Shown in pieces: positions 36,101 to 44,772 of a stretch of 64,000 bases of DNA. The stretch lies in assembly GCF_000211815.1 (NCBI RefSeq), contig NZ_GL890975.1, forward strand, positions 1-64,000, in the 5' to 3' direction. The translations under genes were made by a program, and so were the position numbers. The notes under the pieces were generated by a model. The model was not told the origin of the DNA. It did not search any database and saw only the letters and a program-made list of their open reading frames with translations. The DNA comes from Moorena producens 3L (GTDB lineage: Bacteria; Cyanobacteriota; Cyanobacteriia; Cyanobacteriales; Coleofasciculaceae). Each line of letters opens with the position of its first letter. Within the stretch, counting starts at the first letter, position 1.

Positions 36101-38165
36101 CTCCTGCTACAGTTGCCGCTACATATTCTCCTACACTATGACCCATAACGACATCTGGTTTAATCCCCCACGATTGCCAGAGTTTAAATAGGGCATATTC
36201 TATGGCAAATAAAGCAGGTTGAGTATAGGCTGTTTGAGCTAGTAGGGAGGAATCTGATGAGTCATCTGTTGGATAGAGTATTTCTCGTAGTGACTTTTCC
36301 TGAAACGTTTCTAGGTTACTGAGAATGTCCTCACATTGGTTAATCGTTTCACGGAAAGTTGGTGATTCTTGATACAACTGCCTGCCCATGTTCACATATT
36401 GTGAGCCTTGCCCTGTGAATAGAAAGGCGATTTTGGGTGTTGTGTTGTTGTTGGGCAGTTCCCCTGAAAAAATTCCGGTTACCTCTTCTTCCTGTTGGTG
36501 CTGTCGGAGTTTGTCCACTAATTTTTGTCGGTTAGAGGCAACAACTGCTAGTCTGTGGTTGAAGTGGGTACGTCCTGTGTTGGCTGTATAACAGATATCG
36601 GCTATTTCTAGTTTGGGATAAGTTTTTAGATAATTTTGAGAATTACTGAGTAAATCACTAAGAGCAGTTTGGGTTTTGGCTGAGAGTGTTAACAGATGAA
36701 CTGAGCGTTCCAAGTAATCTTCACTGTTGCCTGTTGTCTTCCCTTCTTGGGGATTTTGTCTATTGCCTTCTATTGGTGATTCTTCTAGGATCACATGGGC
36801 ATTAGTCCCACTAAAACCAAAGGAACTTACTCCCGCGATATGACTTTTCCCATTGGTTTGCCAAGGGGTCGGTTTAGTCGGAACTTGTAGAGGTAATTGT
36901 GACCAATTAATATAAGAGTTAGGCTGATTAAAATGCAGTGATGGTGCTATTTGTTCATGTTGCAGTTGTAGAACTACCTTCATCAAACCTGCAATTCCTG
37001 CTGCTACTTCTAAGTGACCAATATTAGTTTTAGCGGAACCAATGATCACAGGCTGTTCAATAGAGTGGTTTTTGCCAAATACCTTTCCCAACGCTCCGAC
37101 TTCAATGGGGTCTCCCAGGGAAGTTCCGGTACCATGAGCTTCAATATAACTGACACTGGCTGGCTCCACACCCCCATTGGCCAAGGCTTGGCGAATCACA
37201 ACTTCTTGAGATGGTCCGTTAGGTACTGTTAAACCACCACTCGGTCCATCTTGATTGACTGCCGTGCCGCGAATTACTGCTAGAACATTATCTCCATTAG
37301 CTAGTGCGTCGGAAAGTCGTTTCAAAACAATCACTCCGCATCCTTCACCACGCACATAACCATTGGCAGAAGCATCAAAGGTCTTGCACCTACCATCGGG
37401 AGATAACATTTTGGCCTGAGAGAAAACAATACTAAACTTGGGAGATAGAATTAGATTCACACCTCCTGCTAGAGCTAGATTGCATTCTCGCTGTCGCAAA
37501 CTCTGACAAGCCAGATGCACTGATACCAAAGAGGAAGAGCAAGCAGTATCTACTGCCAGATTCGGTCCAGTAAGTCCCAAGATGTATGATAAACGACCTG
37601 TAGCGGCACTCGGTACATTACCTGTACCCCAATAAGCTTCTGGTATTTCAGAGGTTGCCAGCTTATTTAAGTAGTCGTTACTACCGATGCCAATAAAAAC
37701 TCCTGTGAGACTATTAAACAATTTGTCCGGGACAATGTTAGCCCTTTCGATAGCTTCCCAACTCACTTCGAGCAACAAGCGTTGTTGGGGGTCTAAGCTG
37801 TGAGCTTCTCGGGGAGAAATCCCGAAAAATGGGGCATCAAAGCGATCTATTTCGGAGAGAAAACCACCGTCGCGGGTAGCAATTTTGCCGGGAGCATCTG
37901 GGTCTGGGTCATAATACTCATCAATGTTCCATCTATTTTTAGGTACTTCGGCGATCGCATCTACTCCATCATTGAGTAACTGCCAAAAGGCTTCAGGAGA
38001 ATCTACTCCACCAGGGAAGCGACAGCCCATGCCAATTATCGCTATGGGTTCTTTTTCTTGATTTTCAAAAGCTTCTAACTTAGACTGCAAAGTTTCTATC
38101 TGGAGAAAAGCATTTTCCATTAATGCTTTATAGTCTATGGTTCGGCTACTTTGACTTTTTTTCAT
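33195..38165 (-). CDS. curI: CurI: PKS module KS-AT-KR-ACP
   Basis: A 1656-residue module. N-terminal docking helix; KS (36-459; DTACSSS, EAHGTGT, NIGH); malonyl AT (581-899); KR (1246-1446; LDD, B-type, NYAAAN); ACP (Ser near 1562 in GMDSLTTVE). The C-terminal docking helix ends QLEKIKSML. No DH is present, though curacin needs an E alkene from this unit; the DH of CurJ is the likely supplier. The start ATG shares one base with the curH stop (TAATG), a strong sign of translational coupling. Its KS is nearly the same as the CurL KS, including the long stretch YWGTGNxPSAATGRLSYILG. Both accept chains from fully reducing modules. Confidence 0.96.
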   Translation of the reverse strand: MKKSQSSRTIDYKALMENAFLQIETLQSKLEAFENQEKEPIAIIGMGCRFPGGVDSPEAFWQLLNDGVDAIAEVPKNRWNIDEYYDPDPDAPGKIATRDGGFLSEIDRFDAPFFGISPREAHSLDPQQRLLLEVSWEAIERANIVPDKLFNSLTGVFIGIGSNDYLNKLATSEIPEAYWGTGNVPSAATGRLSYILGLTGPNLAVDTACSSSLVSVHLACQSLRQRECNLALAGGVNLILSPKFSIVFSQAKMLSPDGRCKTFDASANGYVRGEGCGVIVLKRLSDALANGDNVLAVIRGTAVNQDGPSGGLTVPNGPSQEVVIRQALANGGVEPASVSYIEAHGTGTSLGDPIEVGALGKVFGKNHSIEQPVIIGSAKTNIGHLEVAAGIAGLMKVVLQLQHEQIAPSLHFNQPNSYINWSQLPLQVPTKPTPWQTNGKSHIAGVSSFGFSGTNAHVILEESPIEGNRQNPQEGKTTGNSEDYLERSVHLLTLSAKTQTALSDLLSNSQNYLKTYPKLEIADICYTANTGRTHFNHRLAVVASNRQKLVDKLRQHQQEEEVTGIFSGELPNNNTTPKIAFLFTGQGSQYVNMGRQLYQESPTFRETINQCEDILSNLETFQEKSLREILYPTDDSSDSSLLAQTAYTQPALFAIEYALFKLWQSWGIKPDVVMGHSVGEYVAATVAGVWSLEAGLRLIAARGSLMQKLPAGGEMISIMASELKVLETLKGMSLGEKVAIAAINGPESTVISGEAEAVRAIATNFESVGIKTKQLQVSHAFHSPLMEPMLAEFEAVAKEMSYSQPQIPLISNITGQQVNLEITTAEYWVNHVCQPVRFAQSMKTLHQEGYELFLEIGPKPILLGMGRQCLPEEVGVWLPSLRPGVEEWQQMLSSLGQLYVQGAKVDWSGFDQDYNRDKVILPTYPFQRQHYWVETKDNGYQSNASFAEKDTNTEIVNLLSKGEIDTLAQQLEKAANFSPEQLKLLPKILELLTKQHQQQLAAARIKDWFYQLQWQPLPEIYLKNGIQVSHWLIFADNTGVAEKLAQKLQQQGHKCSLVYRADKYQQLATGRYQLNPSAPEEFGQLYEAIIETSQLPLSRVIHLWSLDAPVTEHLTLNTLEQTQLWGCASVLHLLQSVLKTTNVPQLWLVTRGAQSVLSNMEKLTVAASPLWGLGRVVSLEHPQLWGGLVDLDPQTSEEDVEKLLQLLVNNSEEDYLALREGKTYVARLVQQSLQASVEALSLASDATYLITGGLGALGLHTAQWLVEKGARHLVLTGRSAPSEKVQEIIEKLEQAGAKVKVLLGDISLEQDVAQIIEQIQTSLPILKGIIHAAGILDDATLQQMSWENFAKVMAPKVGGTWHLHQFTQELPLDFFVCFSSIASLIGSPGQGNYAAANAFMDALANYRRSRGLSGLTINWGPWASGGMANNLAAQHQNRIHTSGVNDIAPEQGMSALEQLLANQTLTGQIGVIYVEWSLLAQQWSNLNKSSLLQELLHQDELQQQDILKQKLEREILDQLDKASAGERKEILKEHIRGQVAKVLGLSSSQLPEINLGFMEMGMDSLTTVELKNRLQAQLGITLPGTVAMEYPTIDKLSRYIFEEVMGWKSVADSESNLPERKEVDVDEQILPVIEDISEEEFEALAAQQLEKIKSML

Positions 38166-41100
38166 TAGCTTTTTTTACCCTCCAGAGATTCTAATTTTCT
38201 AGCCAGTATATTGGCCATTTCATCTTCAGACATTTCCTGAAAACGAAATGTGTTATCTATTTCCTCTTGTTCTAAATTTTCTATTTCATCTAGGTTGGAA
38301 GAGAATTCTATTGGGATGACATCGTTTGCTAAATACTCTACCAAAGCCTCTACCGTAGGATAATCAAATAACAGTGTTGAACTTAAGTTAGTTTCTAAAC
38401 TTGACTCCAAGCGATTTTTCAATTCCACTGCCATCAGAGAATCTAATCCTAAGTCAAACAAAGGTTGACGCATTCCTATTTTTTGTCCATCCCTCCAACC
38501 TAATGCTTTGGCGATCGCTGAGCGAATGTGATTTGTTAATAACTCTTGACGCTCTGAAACAGCTGCTGCTTCTAGTTGTTCTCTAAATGCTGACTTTTGG
38601 GTTAATGATGGCTCAGTAGAAATCAATGCCTCCAAGAATGGCATCTTTTGCCCACCTGGTAGTGTACTGACAAACTTTGACCAATTAATGGGCAAAACCC
38701 CAACTTGGCTGGGAGTCTGTGATAACAATGACCCCAATGCCTGCATTCCTTGCTGAGGTTCTATGGCACGGATACCAATGGTTTCCAGCCTTTGCTGATG
38801 CTGACCTGCTAAACTAGCTGCCATCCCTGATGATGCCCAGGCTCCCCAATTGATACTCAATCCTGGCAACCCCATACTGCGACGATAATGAGCTACTGCA
38901 TCCATAAACTCATTAGCTGCGGCATAATTTCCTTGACCAAGATTTCCCAGCAGAGAAGACATGGAGGAAAAACAAACAAAGAAATCTAAGGGTAGATCTT
39001 TGGTCAGTTGATGCAAATGCCAAGTACCCTGTACTTTGGGAAGCATTACTTTTACGAACTGCTGCCAACTCATATTTTGCAGTACCCCGTCATCCAAAAC
39101 CCCGGCGGCATGAATCACTCCTCGCAAGCTAGGCAACTCCCTTTCAATTCTCTCCATCATCTGAGATACTTGCTGGGAGCAAGAAACATCAGCAAGCTGA
39201 ACGCTCACCTTTACCCCCATATCCTCCAACTGTGCGATCTTTATTTGTGCTTCAGCTGAAGGAGAACGGCGTCCCATCAATACCAAGTGACGAGCTCCCT
39301 TATCCACTAGCCACTTTGAGACCTCTAATCCCAAAGCGCCTAATCCTCCTGTCACTAAATAGCTACCCTGTGCTTGTATCTCTTTCTTTTGTTCTCTCAA
39401 TGGGGGAATAGCAACCACAACCTTCCCTATATGCTTTGCTTGTTGAAGATATCGGAAAGCTTCGTGCACCTGTCCTAACTCAAACACTTGATGCGGCAGA
39501 GGTTGCAATTTCCCCGTCTTCAACTCTGTGCCTAGTTCGCTCCAGAGCTGCGCTACTAGCTCAGGCTGCTCTCGCACCATCTCCACCAGGTCAAAAACCT
39601 CATACTTGACATCCGGACGGTATTCTTGTGCTTTGCTCTGTGACCAAATATTAATTTTACCGATTTCAATAAATCGACCTCCATGAGCTAAGGCTTGAAA
39701 GCTCTGGGGAATGTACTCTTCATTGAAGCTGTTGAGCACCACATCCACTCCCATATCCTCAGTAGCTGCTTGTACTTGCTCAGCAAATTCCAGAGTCCGG
39801 GAATTCATGATTTGCTCTACTCCCTGCTGCTGCAAAAACTTCCATTTGGGAGGACTGGCTGTCGCAAAGACTTCGGCTCCCCTGTTTTGAACCAACTGAA
39901 CCGCAGCCTGTCCAACTCCCCCTGCAGCGGAATGAATCAACACTCGTTCTCCCGGTTGTAGGTTGGCTAAATAGTTCAATCCGTAGTGAGCTGTGATAAA
40001 AGCTGTAGGCAAAGTGGCTGCTGCTTCAAAACTTAGGTGTTGGGGCTTAGGTAGTGCTAAATCAGCTGGAATTGTCATATAGTGGGCCAGGCACCCTATG
40101 GCTAAAGCCAACACAACCTCATCACCTACTTGTAAATGCTCAACATCAGAGCCTACAGCTACCACCACACCAGCACATTCCCCACCAAAGACTACCTGCT
40201 CGGCACTGTCAAATAGATGTTGAGTATATTCCTGCATCATGCCTAAAGCAGTGAGAACATCGCGGAAGTTGAGACCAACTGCCCTAACTTGAATCTCCAC
40301 TTCTCCCCTTTCAGGCTGTCGGCGCTGCTGAGGTTGAAGTACAAGATTGTCTAAAGTGCCGTAAGCTCTCAGCCGGAGTTGCTGAGGGTATTCGCCTGAA
40401 GATTGGGGCACAAAACGTTCCAGTCTAGCTACATGGCGTTCTCCTTGTCGATAGGCTACTTGGTCTTCAGCATCAGGAGCCAACAACTCTTGCAGTAGCA
40501 TTTCTACTCCCTCAGCAATGCTGGCATTGTCCGGATCCAAGTCTACACGGTGGCATTTAAACTCGGGATGCTCCAACGCAATCACCCGACCCAGACCCCA
40601 CAAAGGGGATTGCTGCACATGTATGGTAGTTTGAGCTGCTATACATTGAGCTCCCTGAGTTACCAACCACAGAGGGGGTACTTGAGAATCAAACACTTCG
40701 CCTAGAGCTTGGATTAAGTGTAGTGTACTTCCACAGACAAGTTCTTGAGCTTGGTTCAACTGTTGTGAGTCACTGAGCAGACTCCACAAGTGAACCACAC
40801 CTTGCAGAGTAACCCCTTTCTCAACTATCTTCTGCAACAATTGTTGGAAAGATTCCTTTTGGGTAGGACACACTTGGTAGTGATACTCGCTCAGATACCG
40901 AAAATCGTCTCCTGGTGAGACTACTACATACTGCTGATCAAGTTGAGCCAAAGAGCTTGTCAATTGTTCTGCCCAAACTCCCTCAGGTACAAACAACAAC
41001 CACATACGCGATGTAGCCAAGGGTACTGTTTCCTTAACCTCTGAGGGTTGCCACTGTAGCTGATAAAGCCAATTACTCACATCTGGCTGTAAACTCTTCA

Positions 41101-44100
41101 GAAATAGCTGACTTGGGGCTCGCTTGACCGTGAAACCGTTAATGCGACCGAACGCCTGACCTGTTTCATCCAGCAACTGGATGTCATAAGAGCGCGTCTG
41201 CAACTGCTCGTTGACGCGGGATGGTTCCTCCACATAAGCATAGAAGCGGCTCGGTGTTGGATGCGAAAGCGTCATCTCTTTGACCCGCCAAGGTGCCCAA
41301 AACACACCTGAGTCAGAGCTGAAATCGAATAGATCTGGCGTTAGGCGTGTGCAAGCATCAATCAGCACCGGATGGATAGGTTCCCCAGCCAACTGGAATG
41401 CCAGTGCCTTTGGGACTTCAATTTCGAGCAGGCTAGTCTCCTCACCTATCCACGCCTGTCGGACAGCCTGCAACATTGGACCGTAAACCAGGGAGATACT
41501 GGCATAGATTTCAGTGAGGGTATCGGTGTCCAGTGGTCGCAACTGCTCACATAGGGCCGGGATATCTACACTCAGAGTAGGAGGTGGTGGCGGATTCTCT
41601 GAAACGCTCATACTTGCATGCTGTTGCCATTCCTCCTGCTTAGCACCATCCCGACTGAAGACTTCTACAAATTGTTTACCAACATTGTCAGCCGTATGAA
41701 GCATTAACTGTGTTTCCCGTGTGGTGTTGGACTCGGCAAGGAAGAGTGGTTGCTGGAAGTTAATATCCTCAACTGCTGCTGGTACTCCAACTGCGGCTAG
41801 GGTCATAGCTATGTAGCTCACACCCGGAATCACTGGGGTGTCATAGACACGGTGATCACCAATCCACGGATGATTGTTCAAGTTTATGTCTTGGTGGTAG
41901 ATTGTCTGTCCCGTCGATGCTAACTCCAGCTTGTTGCCCAACAATCGGTGTACCTGTTGACCTGATAGAACGACAGTCTTGGGAGCTTCCACCCAGTAGC
42001 GTTCTCGCTGGAAAGGATAAGTGGGTAACGTGACTTTCTGACGAGCATAATCTCGGTCAAATCCTAACCAATCTACTTTGACTCCCTGTACATATAACTG
42101 TCCTAAGCTCAAGAGCATTTGTTGCCATGCATCTACTCCCGGACGCAATGATGGCAACCACACACCGACCCCTTCTGGTAGACATTGCCTTCCCATGCCT
42201 AATAGTATTGGTTTCGGTCCGACTTCTAGGAATACTTCAGAGCCAAGTTTGTCTAAAGCTTCCATACTTTGGGCAAACCTTACCGGTTGACGTACATGAT
42301 TTACCCAATATTGGGCGGTAGTAATGCTACTATCTGCTGTTGTTCCTGTAACGTTAGATATGATTGGAATTTTTGGTTGATTGTAGGCGATTTGATTGGC
42401 TAGAGCTTCCCACTCGACCAACATCGGTTCCATTAATGGTGAATGGAAAGCATGGGATACTTGTAGTTGCTTGGTTTTGATTGTCTCCGATTCTAGGTTA
42501 GTAGCGATCGCTCTTACTGCTTCTGACTCTCCAGAAATTACTATACTTTGGGGCCCATTGATTGCTGCAATAGCCACTTGCTCACCAAGAGCCATTTCTT
42601 TCAATGTTTCTCGAACTTTAGACTCTGAAGCCATGACTGAAAACATTTCACCACCAGAGGGCAACTGTTGCATCAACCTTCCCCTGGCTGCAATTAGTTT
42701 CAAGCCATCTTCTAAACTCCAAACTCCTGCTACAGTTGCTGCTACATATTCTCCGACACTGTGACCCATGACTACATCTGGTTTAATGCCCCAGGATTGC
42801 CAGAGTTGGAATAAGGCGTATTCTAGGGCAAACAAAGCAGGTTGGGTATAAGCAGTCTGTTCCAGGACAGACTCCTCTGCTTCCAATGAATAGAGAACTT
42901 CCAGTAAATGCCTGTCCAGGTAGGGTTGCAAAATTTCCGCACATTGTTCTAGAGCTTTTCTGAAAGTCGGCTGAGTCTCATAAAGCTGTCTACCCATACC
43001 CACATACTGAGAACCCTGACCCGTGAATAACATTGCCACTTTGGGGGACTCACCGCCACTGACGACCCCACTCACGAGCCCGGTAACCTCTTCCTCTGTG
43101 CCGAAAGCCTTCAGTCTCTCTTGCAGTTCAGCTTTTGTGGCCGCTACCAAACTCAAGCGATGAATGTATGACAACCTTCCAGTGTTAGCAGTGAAGCATA
43201 TATCTACCAGCTCTTGCTCTGGAGCTCTCTCCAGATGCTGACTATAGCTTTGGACTAGTTGCAGCAATGCCTCTTGGTTTTTGGCAGATAACGCCAATAT
43301 ATTCCATGGTCTTTCCCTCTCTACCTGAGGACTTTTTTGTGAAGATGGTGCTTCCTCTATTACCACATGGGCGTTCGTCCCAGTGAATCCAAAGGAACTT
43401 ACCCCTGCCAACCGATGACCTGATACTTCCCATGGCGTCAGTTGCTTTGGTACTTGTAGCCAAGGCTGCCAGTCAATCTTGGGATTAGGTTGGTGCAAGT
43501 TTAGATGGGCTGGCAGGAGTCGATGCTGTAGCGATAACACCACCTTAATTAGTCCAGATACTCCCGCAGCTGCTTCTAAATGACCAATGTTTGTCTTTAC
43601 CGAAGCCATCCACAACGGATATTCTGGAGTGCGATCCTCTCCCAGCACTGCCACCACTGCATTTACCTCTATAGGGTCTCCCAAGGAAGTCCCAGTTCCA
43701 TGAGCTTCCAAATAACTAATCTCAGAAGGCTTAACCTGTGCTTGAGCTAGAGCTTGCTTGATTAATCTTTGTTGCGACTGCCCATTGGGCACTGTTAACC
43801 CACTGCTCGGTCCATCCTGATTGACTGCACTACCCCGAATCACTGCTACAATCTGGTCTCCATCAGCCTGTGCATCACTCAGACGTTTGAGCAGCACCAT
43901 ACCACAGCCCTCACCCCGTCCAAAACCATCTGCTGAAATATCAAAAGTCTTACACTGACCATCGGCGCAAATCATTCTAGCTTTGGAGGCATCAATATAG
44001 GAGTTTGGGGTTAAATGTAATTTCACTCCTCCCGCCAGAGCCATCTGGCATTCTCCGAGTCGTAAACTATTACAGGCTTGATGAATGGCTACCAGAGATG

Positions 44101-44764
44101 AGGAGCAAGCGGTGTCAATTGTGACTGTAGGTCCGGTAAAACCAAAGGTGTAAGCTAAACGACCAGCTGCATTGGATAAAGCATTACCTGTTCCTGCATA
44201 GGTGACTAATGGACTCTCTGGCTCCTGTTGCAAATGCTGCTGGAGCAATTGTTCGTAGTCACGACCATCATTGCCGATAAAGACCCCAACAGCAGCTTCC
44301 TCCAAGCGCTCTAACACTTGCCCACCTTGCTCTAATGCCTCCCAACTCACCTCCAGCAGTAGGCGGTGTTGGGGATCCATTGCCGTTGCTTCACGAGGGG
44401 AAATGCCGAAAAATTCTGGATCGAATTGGTCAACATTGTCCACAAAGTGGCCGTGACATGTGAGCATCTTACCCGGAGCATCTGGGTCAGGGTCGTAATA
44501 GGCTTCAATATTCCATCTCTCTCTTGGGATTTGCGATCGCGCACTGCTCCCCCCTTGCAACAACTGCCAGAATTTCTCTGGACTAGAGGCTCCACCAGGA
44601 AACCGACAACTCATGCCAATGATGGCAATTGGTTCGTGCAAAGTATTATTCAGCTTAGTCTCTAATTTTTTCAGAGCTAATGCAGCTCGCTGCAAAGGAG
44701 ACAGTTGCTTAATTTGCTGTTTTTCACTCAATATTTGCTCTTTTTTAGTAAATTTATTCAACAT
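38165..44764 (-). CDS. curH: CurH: fully reducing PKS module KS-AT-DH-ER-KR-ACP
   Basis: A 2199-residue module. N-terminal class 2 docking helix (SPLQRAALALKKLETKL); KS (49-469; DTACSSS, EAHGTGT, NIGH); malonyl AT (579-898). DH (939-1219) has His in GDHRVYDTPVIP and Asp in HPVLIDACTR. ER (1469-1785) has an SAAGGVGQAAVQ loop, KR (1800-2005) has LDD and NYAAAN, and ACP has its Ser near 2112. A C-terminal docking helix follows. It adds the first saturated unit of the chain. Its DH also has to supply the alkene of the CurG unit, which has no DH of its own. Part of the DH region (41100-41700) is visibly richer in G+C than its neighbours, unlike the CurK DH, so the DH was probably not copied from the same source. 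Confidence 0.96.
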   Translation of the reverse strand: MLNKFTKKEQILSEKQQIKQLSPLQRAALALKKLETKLNNTLHEPIAIIGMSCRFPGGASSPEKFWQLLQGGSSARSQIPRERWNIEAYYDPDPDAPGKMLTCHGHFVDNVDQFDPEFFGISPREATAMDPQHRLLLEVSWEALEQGGQVLERLEEAAVGVFIGNDGRDYEQLLQQHLQQEPESPLVTYAGTGNALSNAAGRLAYTFGFTGPTVTIDTACSSSLVAIHQACNSLRLGECQMALAGGVKLHLTPNSYIDASKARMICADGQCKTFDISADGFGRGEGCGMVLLKRLSDAQADGDQIVAVIRGSAVNQDGPSSGLTVPNGQSQQRLIKQALAQAQVKPSEISYLEAHGTGTSLGDPIEVNAVVAVLGEDRTPEYPLWMASVKTNIGHLEAAAGVSGLIKVVLSLQHRLLPAHLNLHQPNPKIDWQPWLQVPKQLTPWEVSGHRLAGVSSFGFTGTNAHVVIEEAPSSQKSPQVERERPWNILALSAKNQEALLQLVQSYSQHLERAPEQELVDICFTANTGRLSYIHRLSLVAATKAELQERLKAFGTEEEVTGLVSGVVSGGESPKVAMLFTGQGSQYVGMGRQLYETQPTFRKALEQCAEILQPYLDRHLLEVLYSLEAEESVLEQTAYTQPALFALEYALFQLWQSWGIKPDVVMGHSVGEYVAATVAGVWSLEDGLKLIAARGRLMQQLPSGGEMFSVMASESKVRETLKEMALGEQVAIAAINGPQSIVISGESEAVRAIATNLESETIKTKQLQVSHAFHSPLMEPMLVEWEALANQIAYNQPKIPIISNVTGTTADSSITTAQYWVNHVRQPVRFAQSMEALDKLGSEVFLEVGPKPILLGMGRQCLPEGVGVWLPSLRPGVDAWQQMLLSLGQLYVQGVKVDWLGFDRDYARQKVTLPTYPFQRERYWVEAPKTVVLSGQQVHRLLGNKLELASTGQTIYHQDINLNNHPWIGDHRVYDTPVIPGVSYIAMTLAAVGVPAAVEDINFQQPLFLAESNTTRETQLMLHTADNVGKQFVEVFSRDGAKQEEWQQHASMSVSENPPPPPTLSVDIPALCEQLRPLDTDTLTEIYASISLVYGPMLQAVRQAWIGEETSLLEIEVPKALAFQLAGEPIHPVLIDACTRLTPDLFDFSSDSGVFWAPWRVKEMTLSHPTPSRFYAYVEEPSRVNEQLQTRSYDIQLLDETGQAFGRINGFTVKRAPSQLFLKSLQPDVSNWLYQLQWQPSEVKETVPLATSRMWLLFVPEGVWAEQLTSSLAQLDQQYVVVSPGDDFRYLSEYHYQVCPTQKESFQQLLQKIVEKGVTLQGVVHLWSLLSDSQQLNQAQELVCGSTLHLIQALGEVFDSQVPPLWLVTQGAQCIAAQTTIHVQQSPLWGLGRVIALEHPEFKCHRVDLDPDNASIAEGVEMLLQELLAPDAEDQVAYRQGERHVARLERFVPQSSGEYPQQLRLRAYGTLDNLVLQPQQRRQPERGEVEIQVRAVGLNFRDVLTALGMMQEYTQHLFDSAEQVVFGGECAGVVVAVGSDVEHLQVGDEVVLALAIGCLAHYMTIPADLALPKPQHLSFEAAATLPTAFITAHYGLNYLANLQPGERVLIHSAAGGVGQAAVQLVQNRGAEVFATASPPKWKFLQQQGVEQIMNSRTLEFAEQVQAATEDMGVDVVLNSFNEEYIPQSFQALAHGGRFIEIGKINIWSQSKAQEYRPDVKYEVFDLVEMVREQPELVAQLWSELGTELKTGKLQPLPHQVFELGQVHEAFRYLQQAKHIGKVVVAIPPLREQKKEIQAQGSYLVTGGLGALGLEVSKWLVDKGARHLVLMGRRSPSAEAQIKIAQLEDMGVKVSVQLADVSCSQQVSQMMERIERELPSLRGVIHAAGVLDDGVLQNMSWQQFVKVMLPKVQGTWHLHQLTKDLPLDFFVCFSSMSSLLGNLGQGNYAAANEFMDAVAHYRRSMGLPGLSINWGAWASSGMAASLAGQHQQRLETIGIRAIEPQQGMQALGSLLSQTPSQVGVLPINWSKFVSTLPGGQKMPFLEALISTEPSLTQKSAFREQLEAAAVSERQELLTNHIRSAIAKALGWRDGQKIGMRQPLFDLGLDSLMAVELKNRLESSLETNLSSTLLFDYPTVEALVEYLANDVIPIEFSSNLDEIENLEQEEIDNTFRFQEMSEDEMANILARKLESLEGKKS

Positions 44765-44772
44765 AACTTTGT

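Noticed and set aside
35848..36141. Plus-strand ORF opposite the AT domain, recurring with similar sequence at about 11295, 17129, 23852, 42396 and 54764
   Set aside because: They repeat only because the AT domains on the other strand are nearly the same. They are antisense shadows of the GHSVGEY region.
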